Shown here: positions 17,312 to 24,579 of the stretch, piece by piece | Position numbering within the stretch: the stretch's first letter is position 1 | Layout of the letters: each line of letters begins with the position of its first letter | Assembly: GCA_028284195.1 (NCBI GenBank) | Contig: JANQSE010000002.1 | Location: 248,001-312,000 of the forward strand | Direction of reading: 5' to 3' | Source of the DNA: Balneola sp. | GTDB lineage: Bacteria > Bacteroidota > Rhodothermia > Balneolales > Balneolaceae | Length of the DNA stretch: 64,000 bases | Position numbers and translations under genes: made by a program | Notes under the pieces: model-generated | Told to the model about the DNA's origin: nothing | Databases searched by the model: none | What the model saw: the letters and a program-made list of their open reading frames with translations, nothing else

Positions 17312-17707
17312 CTATTTATCGAGGTGATATCTCAGTGCCATCTTAATACAAATCATCAGTTCGGTTTTTGGCAGCGGTTCATCTGCCGGAAAAACAATTG
17401 CGCGGTTTCCTTCAAACTCTAATTCATTTCTAAACATTCTTCTGTAATTTTCTACCAGGCTGGTATTGCAACTCACATACATCCCAATTTGATCCGGGCT
17501 TCTTTCTTTCCAGTCGATACGAATAGTGGTTCCACTCTTTGGTTTCTTGGTTAAATAAGAAGGTTCTCCCCATTTTAGTGTTTCTTCCAGTTCCCCAACT
17601 CCTTCAGTAGTTTTGGCTACGTCATAGATCAATGCACGGAGCTCCCGCATCTTTGGTTTAATATGACCAGGATAGGAGTCGAATTTATGTTGTACAATTT
17701 GTTCCAT
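17312..17707 (-). CDS. DUF1801-type small cytosolic protein
   Basis: 131 residues. The family-like features are LKWGEPSYLTKK, TTIRIDWKERSPDQIGMYV and the late FEGNRAIVFPADEPLP stretch. It has no signal peptide or membrane segment. The fold is a YdhG/YjhX-like alpha-beta domain of unknown function. It starts 116 nt from the divergent arginine leader ORF, so the two promoters share a short intergenic region. Confidence 0.75.
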   Translation of the reverse strand: MEQIVQHKFDSYPGHIKPKMRELRALIYDVAKTTEGVGELEETLKWGEPSYLTKKPKSGTTIRIDWKERSPDQIGMYVSCNTSLVENYRRMFRNELEFEGNRAIVFPADEPLPKTELMICIKMALRYHLDK

Positions 17708-17776
17708 ATTAAAAACTCCATTTCCTGGTGGAGAATGTCAATTGGAAATTCAAAAATAAGCTGCACAAAAATAAGT

Positions 17777-17810
17777 TTTGATCTCCTCTTGTTTTAAAAG
17801 TATCAATTTC
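17777..17810 (+). promoter_or_regulatory. Candidate promoter of the arginine operon
   Basis: TTTG at 17777-17780, a 20-nt spacer, then TATCAATTT at 17801-17809. The pattern approximates the Bacteroidota TTTG-N19/21-TAnnTTTG consensus, but the -7 element is imperfect. A start point near 17812-17816 would put the leader-peptide ATG about 10 nt inside the transcript. Confidence 0.3.
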
Positions 17811-17822
17811 TCATTTTCTGGC

Positions 17823-17885
17823 ATGCAAAAATCTCTTGCACATAGAATTGAACGAACTGTTCGGCGCATCCGGCGGCGGCGGTAA
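17823..17885 (+). CDS. Arginine-rich leader peptide (candidate attenuator of the arginine operon)
   Basis: A 20-codon ORF, ATG at 17823 and TAA at 17883-17885, reads MQKSLAHRI followed by ERTVRRIRRRR. Eight of the 20 residues are Arg, and six of the last seven codons are CGG or CGC. It sits 87 nt upstream of the first gene of an eight-gene arginine biosynthesis operon. An Arg-run before the stop is what a ribosome-stalling sensor of charged tRNA-Arg needs. The five CGG codons may be decoded by a minor tRNA, which would sharpen the response. No protein function is expected from the peptide itself. The downstream RNA pairings are listed separately. Confidence 0.72.
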   Translation: MQKSLAHRIERTVRRIRRRR

Positions 17886-17966
17886 GCTATATATTTTGGT
17901 TGCTGGCTAAGCAACTCCCGTCCTTAATCACTCAATTCTAACCACCCTTCGGGGATTTCTCTTTTT
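17843..17966 (+). promoter_or_regulatory. Possible attenuator RNA of the arginine operon
   Basis: TAGAATTGA (17843-17851, inside the leader ORF) is perfectly complementary to TCAATTCTA (17932-17940). A local hairpin GTTGCT/AGCAAC occupies 17899-17915. An alternative pairing TGGTTG (17897-17902) with TAACCA (17939-17944) competes with both. A small CCC-TTCG-GGG hairpin (17945-17954) followed by ATTTCTCTTTTT (17955-17966) could be the terminator, but its stem has only 3 bp, so the termination step is the weakest part of the model. Confidence 0.45.
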
Positions 17967-17972
17967 AACATT

Positions 17973-18548
17973 ATGACAATTTCAATCCTTTTTGGTACAA
18001 AAAACCACAGTACTTACGCAGAAGAAATCTGTTCACTTATCGAACATGCTGCAAAACAAAGGGGTACTGGTATTGCAAAAAGAAAGCCTTCTTATATAAA
18101 AACCAAGTTCGAAAATGAGAATGCTGTTATTGCTTTAGATGGAGATCAGTTAGTAGGGTTCTGTTATGTCGAGGTTTGGGAAGACAAAAAATATGTGGCC
18201 AATTCTGGCTTAATAGTTCATCCTGATTACAGGGGACAGGGGCTTGCAAAAAAGATAAAAGCGAAAGCATTTGAACTTTCCAGAGAAAAATACCCCGGTT
18301 CAAAACTATTTGGAATTACTACCAGCCTCCCGGTAATGAAGATCAATTCGGAACTGGGTTATAAACCGGTCACATTCTCAGAATTAACTCAGGACGAAAC
18401 ATTCTGGAATGGTTGCAAGAGTTGCCCGAACTATGACATTCTTACCCGAAATAACCGAACAAATTGTTTATGTACAGGAATGCTGTTTGATCCAAACCGT
18501 CCAAATGATAAAACAAAAGAAGAAAAGGAAATTGTTGATCATGAATAA
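17973..18548 (+). CDS. GNAT acetyltransferase, candidate N-acetylglutamate synthase of the arginine operon
   Basis: 191 residues. The GNAT core is visible: VGFCYVEVWEDKKYVANSGLIVHPDYRGQGLAKKIKAKAF, with the acetyl-CoA pyrophosphate loop RGQGLA at 87-92. After the GNAT fold come four cysteines in CX2C (148, 151) and CXC (165, 167), which could bind zinc or form a redox or feedback site. It is the first gene of the operon and overlaps argG by 8 nt. No classical ArgA or ArgJ is present in the window although all other steps are, so it probably acetylates glutamate. The assignment is by context. Confidence 0.72.
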   Translation: MTISILFGTKNHSTYAEEICSLIEHAAKQRGTGIAKRKPSYIKTKFENENAVIALDGDQLVGFCYVEVWEDKKYVANSGLIVHPDYRGQGLAKKIKAKAFELSREKYPGSKLFGITTSLPVMKINSELGYKPVTFSELTQDETFWNGCKSCPNYDILTRNNRTNCLCTGMLFDPNRPNDKTKEEKEIVDHE

Positions 18549-19737
18549 AAATAAAAAAGTTGTACTCGCATTTAGTGGCGGATTGGATACTAGCTACTGC
18601 GCTATTTATCTGGCAAAGGAAAAGGAGTATAAAGTGTATACCGCTGCAGTAAATACGGGAGGATTTGATGAAACCGAACAAGAAGAACTTGCACAAAAGG
18701 CCAAAGAGCTTGGAATAGAGAGCCATATTTGTATTGATGTTGAAAAAGAGTTTTATGAGAAAGGGATCAAATACCTGCTTTTCGGGAACGTATTAAAAAA
18801 TCATACGTATCCACTTTCTGTAAGTGCAGAAAGAGTTTTTCAGGCAGTAGCTATAGCTGAATATGCCAAAGAAATTGGTGCGGATGCTATTGCACATGGG
18901 AGCACCGGAGCTGGAAATGATCAGGTTCGTTTCGATCTCATTTTTAATGTGCTTGTTCCTGAAATGGAGATCATAACGCCAATCAGAGATATGAAGCTGA
19001 GCAGAGAAGAGGAAGTGGAATTTCTTAAAAATCATGGAGTAGAAAAAGAATGGGCCAAAGCTAAGTACTCCATCAACAAAGGATTGTGGGGGACCAGTGT
19101 TGGAGGAGCTGAAACATTAACTTCTCACCAAGCATTACCAGACGAAGCATGGCCAACAAGTTTAGTTAATGGCGATGAATTAATAGTTGAAATAGGTTTT
19201 GAAAACGGGGAGCCAATTTCAATCGATGGAAAGAAAAGTGATTCTGTTTCAATAATAAAACGACTAACAGAAATAGCAACTCCTTATGGAATTGGAAGAG
19301 ATATCCATGTGGGTGATACTATTATCGGAATAAAAGGCCGTGTTGGTTTTGAGGCAGCTGCACCGCTTATTTTGATAAAAGCACATCAGTTATTAGAAAA
19401 GCATGTGCTTGGGAAATGGCAGATATACTGGAAAGATCAATTAGGAGAATGGTACGGGATGTTGATGCACGAAGGGCAATACCTGGATCCGGTAATGAGA
19501 GATATTGAAGTATTTCTGGAGAATACACAGCAAAAAGTCACAGGAAAAGTAATAGTAAAGCTGGAACCTAAAAGATTCGAGCTCATTGGCATTGAATCAG
19601 ACTACGATCTCATGCAATCAGGCCACGGGCAGTATGGAGAAATGAATCAAAGCTGGAGTGGTGAAGATGTAAAGGGCTTCACAAAGATTTTTGCTAATTC
19701 AACACTCATTCAACAATCGGTACAGAACAATGATTAG
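18541..19737 (+). CDS. argG: Argininosuccinate synthase
   Basis: 398 residues from the ATG at 18541, chosen over upstream in-frame starts because the protein then begins MNKNKKVVLAFSGGLDTSYC, with the N-type ATP pyrophosphatase P-loop SGGLDTS at the normal place. It joins citrulline and aspartate with ATP. HGSTGAGNDQVRF and the YSINKGLWG stretch are conserved substrate-site segments. The start overlaps the GNAT gene by 8 nt and the end overlaps argC by 8 nt. Confidence 0.95.
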   Translation: MNKNKKVVLAFSGGLDTSYCAIYLAKEKEYKVYTAAVNTGGFDETEQEELAQKAKELGIESHICIDVEKEFYEKGIKYLLFGNVLKNHTYPLSVSAERVFQAVAIAEYAKEIGADAIAHGSTGAGNDQVRFDLIFNVLVPEMEIITPIRDMKLSREEEVEFLKNHGVEKEWAKAKYSINKGLWGTSVGGAETLTSHQALPDEAWPTSLVNGDELIVEIGFENGEPISIDGKKSDSVSIIKRLTEIATPYGIGRDIHVGDTIIGIKGRVGFEAAAPLILIKAHQLLEKHVLGKWQIYWKDQLGEWYGMLMHEGQYLDPVMRDIEVFLENTQQKVTGKVIVKLEPKRFELIGIESDYDLMQSGHGQYGEMNQSWSGEDVKGFTKIFANSTLIQQSVQNND

Positions 19738-20695
19738 AGTAGGAATAATTGGTGGAGCCGGATACACGGCAGGAGAATTAATCAGAATTCTGGTTAATCA
19801 TTCTGAAGCAGAAGTTGCTACAGTATTGAGTACAAGTCATGCAGGAAAGAAGCTGATTGAAGCTCATCCCGATTTGATAGGAGAAAAAGAAATGGTATTT
19901 GAAGCTGAGCTTAGCGAAGAAGTAGATATCCTGTTTCTTTGCTCAGGCCATGGAAAGTCTAAACCCTTTTTAGATGAGAATAAGGTTTCTGATAAAACTA
20001 AGATTATTGATCTGAGCAATGACTTCAGGTTAAAAGAAAGCGGACAGAGTTTTGTTTATGGATTGCCGGAATTGAACAGAGATGAAATTTCCAGTGCATC
20101 AAAAATTGCAAACCCAGGATGTTTCGCAACATGCATTCAGTTATGCCTGCTTCCTCTGGCAAAGCATAATTGCATGAAAGAAGATATTCATGTTTCAGCG
20201 ATAACCGGAAGTACAGGTGCCGGGCAAAGCTTGTCAGAAACCACTCACTTTAGCTGGAGAAGCAATAATGCTTCGATGTATAAAGCATTTACTCACCAGC
20301 ATCTGGGAGAGATCAATCAAAGCATTAACCAGTTACAACCTGGTTTCAAAAACTCCATTCATTTCATTCCGTTCAGAGGGGCATTTACCAGAGGAATTTT
20401 AGCAGCTTGTTATTTGAAATCAGATTTGGACGTGGGAGAAGCACAGCAGTTATTCAGGGAATTTTATCGCCCGCATCTTTTCGTTCAACTATCTGAAAAC
20501 CCGGTGGATGTAAAGCAGGTGGTAAACACCAATAAGGCAATTCTTCATCTTCAGAAAGAAGGAGATCAGTTGCTGATAACCGGAGTGATCGATAATCTGA
20601 TAAAAGGAGCATCCGGTCAGGCGATACAAAATATGAATCTATTGTTTGGGCTGGATGAAAGCACCGGGCTAAACCTGAAAGGAGGAGTCTTCTGA
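19730..20695 (+). CDS. argC: N-acetyl-gamma-glutamyl-phosphate reductase
   Basis: 321 residues from the ATG at 19730. MIRVGIIGGAGYTAGELIRIL is the Rossmann NADP-binding start, so upstream in-frame TTG codons are rejected. The catalytic cysteine lies in NPGCFATCI. It reduces N-acetylglutamyl phosphate to the semialdehyde. It overlaps argG by 8 nt and the argD ATG by 1 nt (TGATG). A strong purine-rich GGAGGAG precedes the argD start inside its 3' end. Confidence 0.94.
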   Translation: MIRVGIIGGAGYTAGELIRILVNHSEAEVATVLSTSHAGKKLIEAHPDLIGEKEMVFEAELSEEVDILFLCSGHGKSKPFLDENKVSDKTKIIDLSNDFRLKESGQSFVYGLPELNRDEISSASKIANPGCFATCIQLCLLPLAKHNCMKEDIHVSAITGSTGAGQSLSETTHFSWRSNNASMYKAFTHQHLGEINQSINQLQPGFKNSIHFIPFRGAFTRGILAACYLKSDLDVGEAQQLFREFYRPHLFVQLSENPVDVKQVVNTNKAILHLQKEGDQLLITGVIDNLIKGASGQAIQNMNLLFGLDESTGLNLKGGVF

Positions 20696-21822
20696 TGAAT
20701 CTATTCGAAGTGTACTCTTTGTTTGATATAGAGCCGGTTAGAGCTGAAGGCAATTATGTATTCACTCAAGATGGAACAAAGTATCTGGATATGTATGGAG
20801 GTCATGCTGTGATATCTATTGGCCATTCACACCCAGACTATAAAAATAGAATAACTAAACAGCTTAATAAAATTGGGTTCTACTCGAACTCTGTTCCGAT
20901 CGGAATTCAACAAGAAATGGCTGAAAAGTTAGGAGAGCTCTCTGGCTATCCTGACTGGAATTTATTTCTCTGTAATTCCGGAGCTGAAGCCAATGAAAAT
21001 GCGTTGAAAGTTGCATCTGCTTATAACCAAAGAAAGAAGGTTTTTGTTTTTGAGAAGGGTTTCCACGGCAGGACATCTCTTGCCGTAGCTGCTACAGATA
21101 ATCCAAAAATCCTGCTCCCGGTAAATGAAGGCGCCGAAATCATCAGATTACCACTTGAAGATTTTGATGGTGCAGAATCAGTTCTTTTACAGCAGGATGT
21201 TTGTTGTGTCCTGATCGAAGGAATTCAGGGAGTTGGAGGAATTAATATTCCGACCATTAATTTTTTGAGTCATTTGAGAAAATTATGCGATCAGACAAAT
21301 ACGGTTCTAATCCTTGATGAAATCCAGTCTGGTTTTGGGAGAACAGGAAAGTTCTTTGCACATCAACATTCAGAAGTAGTTCCGGATGTTATCACAATTG
21401 CCAAAGGGATGGGAAATGGCTTTCCGGTTGGTGGGGTAATGATTCACCCCAAATTTAAAGCTCAACCCGGAATGCTGGGCACTACGTTTGGAGGAAATCA
21501 TCTTGCTTGTTCAGCAGCTCTTGCGGTTTTGGAAATTATCGAAAAGGAATCACTGATCGAAAACGCTGATAAGATTGGTGCGTATCTGAAAGAGGAGTTG
21601 ATAAGTATTCCACAGGTAAAAGAAGTACGCGGCTTAGGTTTGATGATAGGAATAGAATTTGATTTTGAAATCGCAGATTTAAGAGATGAGCTTTTGTATT
21701 CACATCATGTTTTTACAGGTTCCTCTTCCAATAAGAAAGTTCTTCGGTTACTTCCTCCTCTTGGAATTAAGAAACATGAAGCAGATCAGTTTCTGAACGC
21801 ATTGAAGGAGGTATTATCATGA
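20695..21822 (+). CDS. argD: Acetylornithine aminotransferase
   Basis: 375 residues, a class III PLP aminotransferase. Visible sites are the N-terminal GGHAVISIGHSHP, the cofactor segment LCNSGAEANENALKVA, LILDEIQSGFGRTG and the PLP-lysine region TIAKGMGNGFPVGG. It makes N-acetylornithine from the semialdehyde and glutamate. It is placed between argC and argF' with 1-nt and 4-nt overlaps. Confidence 0.93.
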   Translation: MNLFEVYSLFDIEPVRAEGNYVFTQDGTKYLDMYGGHAVISIGHSHPDYKNRITKQLNKIGFYSNSVPIGIQQEMAEKLGELSGYPDWNLFLCNSGAEANENALKVASAYNQRKKVFVFEKGFHGRTSLAVAATDNPKILLPVNEGAEIIRLPLEDFDGAESVLLQQDVCCVLIEGIQGVGGINIPTINFLSHLRKLCDQTNTVLILDEIQSGFGRTGKFFAHQHSEVVPDVITIAKGMGNGFPVGGVMIHPKFKAQPGMLGTTFGGNHLACSAALAVLEIIEKESLIENADKIGAYLKEELISIPQVKEVRGLGLMIGIEFDFEIADLRDELLYSHHVFTGSSSNKKVLRLLPPLGIKKHEADQFLNALKEVLS

Positions 21823-22754
21823 AGCAGTTTTTTTCGATCGATGATGTATCAGACTTAAAGCAGCTGCTCGAAGAAGCTAAAGTTGTAAAAGAGAACCCGT
21901 TTGAGCTCAAGGGAAACATCAGGAACAAAAGTATTTGCTTACTTTTTTTGAACCCAAGCTTAAGAACAAGACTTAGCTCACAAAGAGCGGCTCAAAATCT
22001 GAGGGTGAATGTGACCATTTTTGATGTAGGCTCCGGAGGGTGGCAACTCGAATTTACTGACGGAGCTATAATGAATAGCGATAAAGCAGAACATGTAAAG
22101 GAAGCCGCCGCTGTAATTGGTACTTATTTCGATCTGATAGCAATCAGAGCTTTTGCAAAACTGGAAGACAAAGATTACCAGGAACAGGTTTTGAGTCAAT
22201 TCATGAAGCATTGTCCGGCTCCGGTAGTAAACTTAGAGTCTTCAACCAGGCATCCGTTACAGGCTTTTGCTGATCTGGTCACGATTGAAGCATATAAGAA
22301 AACCAAAAAACCGAAAGTGGTTTTGACATGGGCTCCGCATCCAAGAGCACTTCCTCAGGCGGTTGCGAATTCATTTTCTTTATGGACTCAAGCTGCCGGC
22401 TATGATCTGACTATTGCTCATCCGGAGGGATACGAATTGGCACCCGAATTTTCAGGGAATGCAAAGGTCGAATATGATCAAAGAAAAGCATTTGAAGAAG
22501 CGGATTTCATTTACGCAAAGAACTGGAGCAGTTACTCAAATTATGGGGAGATTCTTTGTAAGGATTCAAACTGGATGGTGAGTGAGGACAAAATGAAACT
22601 CACTAACAACGCAAAGTTTATGCATTGCCTGCCGGTTCGAAGAAATGTGGTTGTAAGTGATGCCGTGATCGACAGCAAAGACTCGCTGGTTGTTGAACAA
22701 GCAGAAAACAGAATTGTATCCGCTCAAACCATCTTTAAAAGATTATTGTCATGA
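21819..22754 (+). CDS. argF': N-acyl-L-ornithine carbamoyltransferase (ArgF' type)
   Basis: 311 residues. The carbamoyl-phosphate motif is FLNPSLRTRLS (44-53); note LRTR where ordinary ornithine transcarbamylases have STRT/SMRT. The domain continues with SSTRHPLQAFADLVT and HCLPVRRN. It is much closer to N-succinyl/N-acetyl-ornithine transcarbamylases (Bacteroides, Xanthomonas) than to ArgF. The residue that sets acyl specificity in those enzymes, Pro90 in Bacteroides and Glu92 in Xanthomonas, aligns with Ala90 here (DKAEH). The product would be N-acylcitrulline, deacylated by the M20 enzyme two genes on. ATGA overlaps occur on both sides. Confidence 0.9.
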   Translation: MKQFFSIDDVSDLKQLLEEAKVVKENPFELKGNIRNKSICLLFLNPSLRTRLSSQRAAQNLRVNVTIFDVGSGGWQLEFTDGAIMNSDKAEHVKEAAAVIGTYFDLIAIRAFAKLEDKDYQEQVLSQFMKHCPAPVVNLESSTRHPLQAFADLVTIEAYKKTKKPKVVLTWAPHPRALPQAVANSFSLWTQAAGYDLTIAHPEGYELAPEFSGNAKVEYDQRKAFEEADFIYAKNWSSYSNYGEILCKDSNWMVSEDKMKLTNNAKFMHCLPVRRNVVVSDAVIDSKDSLVVEQAENRIVSAQTIFKRLLS

Positions 22755-23515
22755 AGGAAGCAGTAAGAATCATAAAGATTGGTGGAAAAGTTATTGACGA
22801 TCAGGTAAAGCTGAATCAGTTTTTGAGTGATTTTGCAGAAATCGAAGGACCGAAGATACTGGTTCACGGTGGAGGGAAGATCGCATCACATGTAGCTTCA
22901 AAACTTGGTATCGAAACCAAAATGGTAGATGGAAGAAGGATAACAGATCCGGAAATGTTGGATGTGGTAGCTATGGTTTATGGCGGTCTGGTAAACAAGA
23001 GAATAGTTGCGAAGCTCCTGGCATTAGGGGTAAACGCATTGGGCTTATCGGGCACAGATTTAAATGTAATCTATTCTAAAAAACGAAACCCAAATCCGAC
23101 TGATTTCGGTTTGGTTGGAGATATTGAATCAGTGAATGGACCCGTGTTGATTGATTTATTAGCTAAAGGTATAACTCCGGTATTAGCGCCACTTACTCAT
23201 GACGGAAATGGTCAATTACTCAATACCAACGCTGATAACATTGCCGGATATGTTGCGATGGAGCTTGCAACCGAAGCTAAGTTGGAACTCGATTTTTGTT
23301 TTGACCTGGAAGGCGTGATGAATGAAGGTAAATTGATCACCCAAATGAACCTTCTTCTTTACCGTCACCTTAAAGGAGTCGGCGTTATCAAAGATGGGAT
23401 GATTCCTAAACTGGATTTGGGATTTCAAGCTTTGAAAGCGGGAGTGAAGTCAGTAAGAGTTGTAGGAAATGAGTTTGTAAAAGAAGCTCAAAAAGGAACG
23501 AGGTTAATAAAATGA
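22751..23515 (+). CDS. argB: Acetylglutamate kinase
   Basis: 254 residues, an amino-acid kinase fold. Visible motifs are IIKIGGKVIDD, ILVHGGGKIAS, VDGRRITDPEMLDVVAMVYGG (the acylglutamate-binding stretch), NTNADNIAG and MIPKLDLGFQAL. It phosphorylates the acylated glutamate. It has the short N-terminus of arginine-insensitive forms, lacking the extra N-terminal helix of feedback-inhibited hexameric enzymes, which agrees with control at transcription or at the first enzyme. Overlaps of 4 nt occur with both neighbours. Confidence 0.93.
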   Translation: MKEAVRIIKIGGKVIDDQVKLNQFLSDFAEIEGPKILVHGGGKIASHVASKLGIETKMVDGRRITDPEMLDVVAMVYGGLVNKRIVAKLLALGVNALGLSGTDLNVIYSKKRNPNPTDFGLVGDIESVNGPVLIDLLAKGITPVLAPLTHDGNGQLLNTNADNIAGYVAMELATEAKLELDFCFDLEGVMNEGKLITQMNLLLYRHLKGVGVIKDGMIPKLDLGFQALKAGVKSVRVVGNEFVKEAQKGTRLIK

Positions 23516-24579
23516 TCGATCCTGATTTATCAAATAAAGCAATTGCTCTATTACAGAAGCTTATCTCCGTGCAGTCCTATAGTGGAGAAGAAGCTAAAAC
23601 TGCAGATTTAATCGAAGATTATTTAAAAGAACATGGCTTTTCTCCACAACGGAAGAAAAATAATGTGTGGGCCCAGGCATCAGAAAAAGATGCTGGTAAG
23701 CCAACATTATTATTAAACTCTCACCATGATACCGTGAAGGCGACTTCGAAATGGACGCTTGATCCGTTTACTCCAACCATTGATAACGGAAAATTATTTG
23801 GTCTGGGAAGCAATGACGCTGGAGGACCGCTAGTGAGTCTGATACATACGTTTATTCATCTTGCCAAAACAGAGCAACCATATAATCTGATTTTTCTGGC
23901 ATCAGCGGAAGAAGAAACGTCCGGAAAACAAGGGGTACCAATTGTACTAAACGATTTGGGAAAGGTTGATCTTGGAGTGATTGGCGAGCCAACATCAATG
24001 AACATGGCTATAGCCGAGCGAGGTTTAATCGTTCTTGATTGCGTAGCTCACGGAAAAAGTGGTCATGCTGCACGCGGAGAAGGAGAGAATGCTTTATACA
24101 AAGCGATTAAAGACATTGAATGGTTTAAAGGGTATGAGTTTGAAAAGCAGTCGGCAGTGTTGGGGAAAGTAAATATGACGGTTACACAAATTGAATCAGG
24201 TTCACAGCATAATATAGTGCCGGATGAATGCAGGTTCGTTGTAGATGTTCGTCCGAATGAACATTACTCAAATCAGGAAATTCTGGACGAGATCAAAAAA
24301 AATGTGGACTGTGAAGTGATCCCAAGATCGCTGAACCTGAATGCTTCAGGTATTTCGGAAAAACATTCGATTGTTCGGAAAGGGAGGCAAATAGGAATGA
24401 AAACTTATGGCTCTCAGACGATGTCAGATCAGGTTCACATGCCTTTCCCTTGTATCAAAATGGGACCTGGAGATACTCATCGTTCTCATACTGCCGATGA
24501 GTTTATTTATCTGTACGAAATAAAAGATGGAATAAAATTATATATCGAATTATTAAATGGATTAGAGATTAATGGCTAA
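23512..24579 (+). CDS. M20-family deacylase (ArgE/DapE-like), candidate N-acetylcitrulline deacetylase
   Basis: 355 residues. The metal-site motifs are NSHHDTV (His/Asp), GSNDAGGPL, SAEEETSG (catalytic Glu and metal Glu), GEPTS and the late GDTHRSHTADEF. Members of this family act as acetylornithine or acetylcitrulline deacetylase or as succinyl-diaminopimelate desuccinylase. Position between argB and argH and the presence of ArgF' argue for removing the acyl group from N-acetylcitrulline. It overlaps argB by 4 nt and argH by 8 nt. Confidence 0.85.
   Translation: MIDPDLSNKAIALLQKLISVQSYSGEEAKTADLIEDYLKEHGFSPQRKKNNVWAQASEKDAGKPTLLLNSHHDTVKATSKWTLDPFTPTIDNGKLFGLGSNDAGGPLVSLIHTFIHLAKTEQPYNLIFLASAEEETSGKQGVPIVLNDLGKVDLGVIGEPTSMNMAIAERGLIVLDCVAHGKSGHAARGEGENALYKAIKDIEWFKGYEFEKQSAVLGKVNMTVTQIESGSQHNIVPDECRFVVDVRPNEHYSNQEILDEIKKNVDCEVIPRSLNLNASGISEKHSIVRKGRQIGMKTYGSQTMSDQVHMPFPCIKMGPGDTHRSHTADEFIYLYEIKDGIKLYIELLNGLEING

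Noticed and set aside
17853-17863. Palindrome CGAACTGTTCG in the arginine leader as an ArgR box
   Set aside because: ArgR boxes are AT-rich dyads of the TGAAT-N-ATTCA type; this one is GC-containing, lies within the Arg-codon ORF, and follows from its codons.
18409-18540. N-terminal extension of argG by about 44 residues
   Set aside because: It would overlap most of the GNAT 3' end, and the protein from the ATG at 18541 already starts right before the P-loop as in the family.
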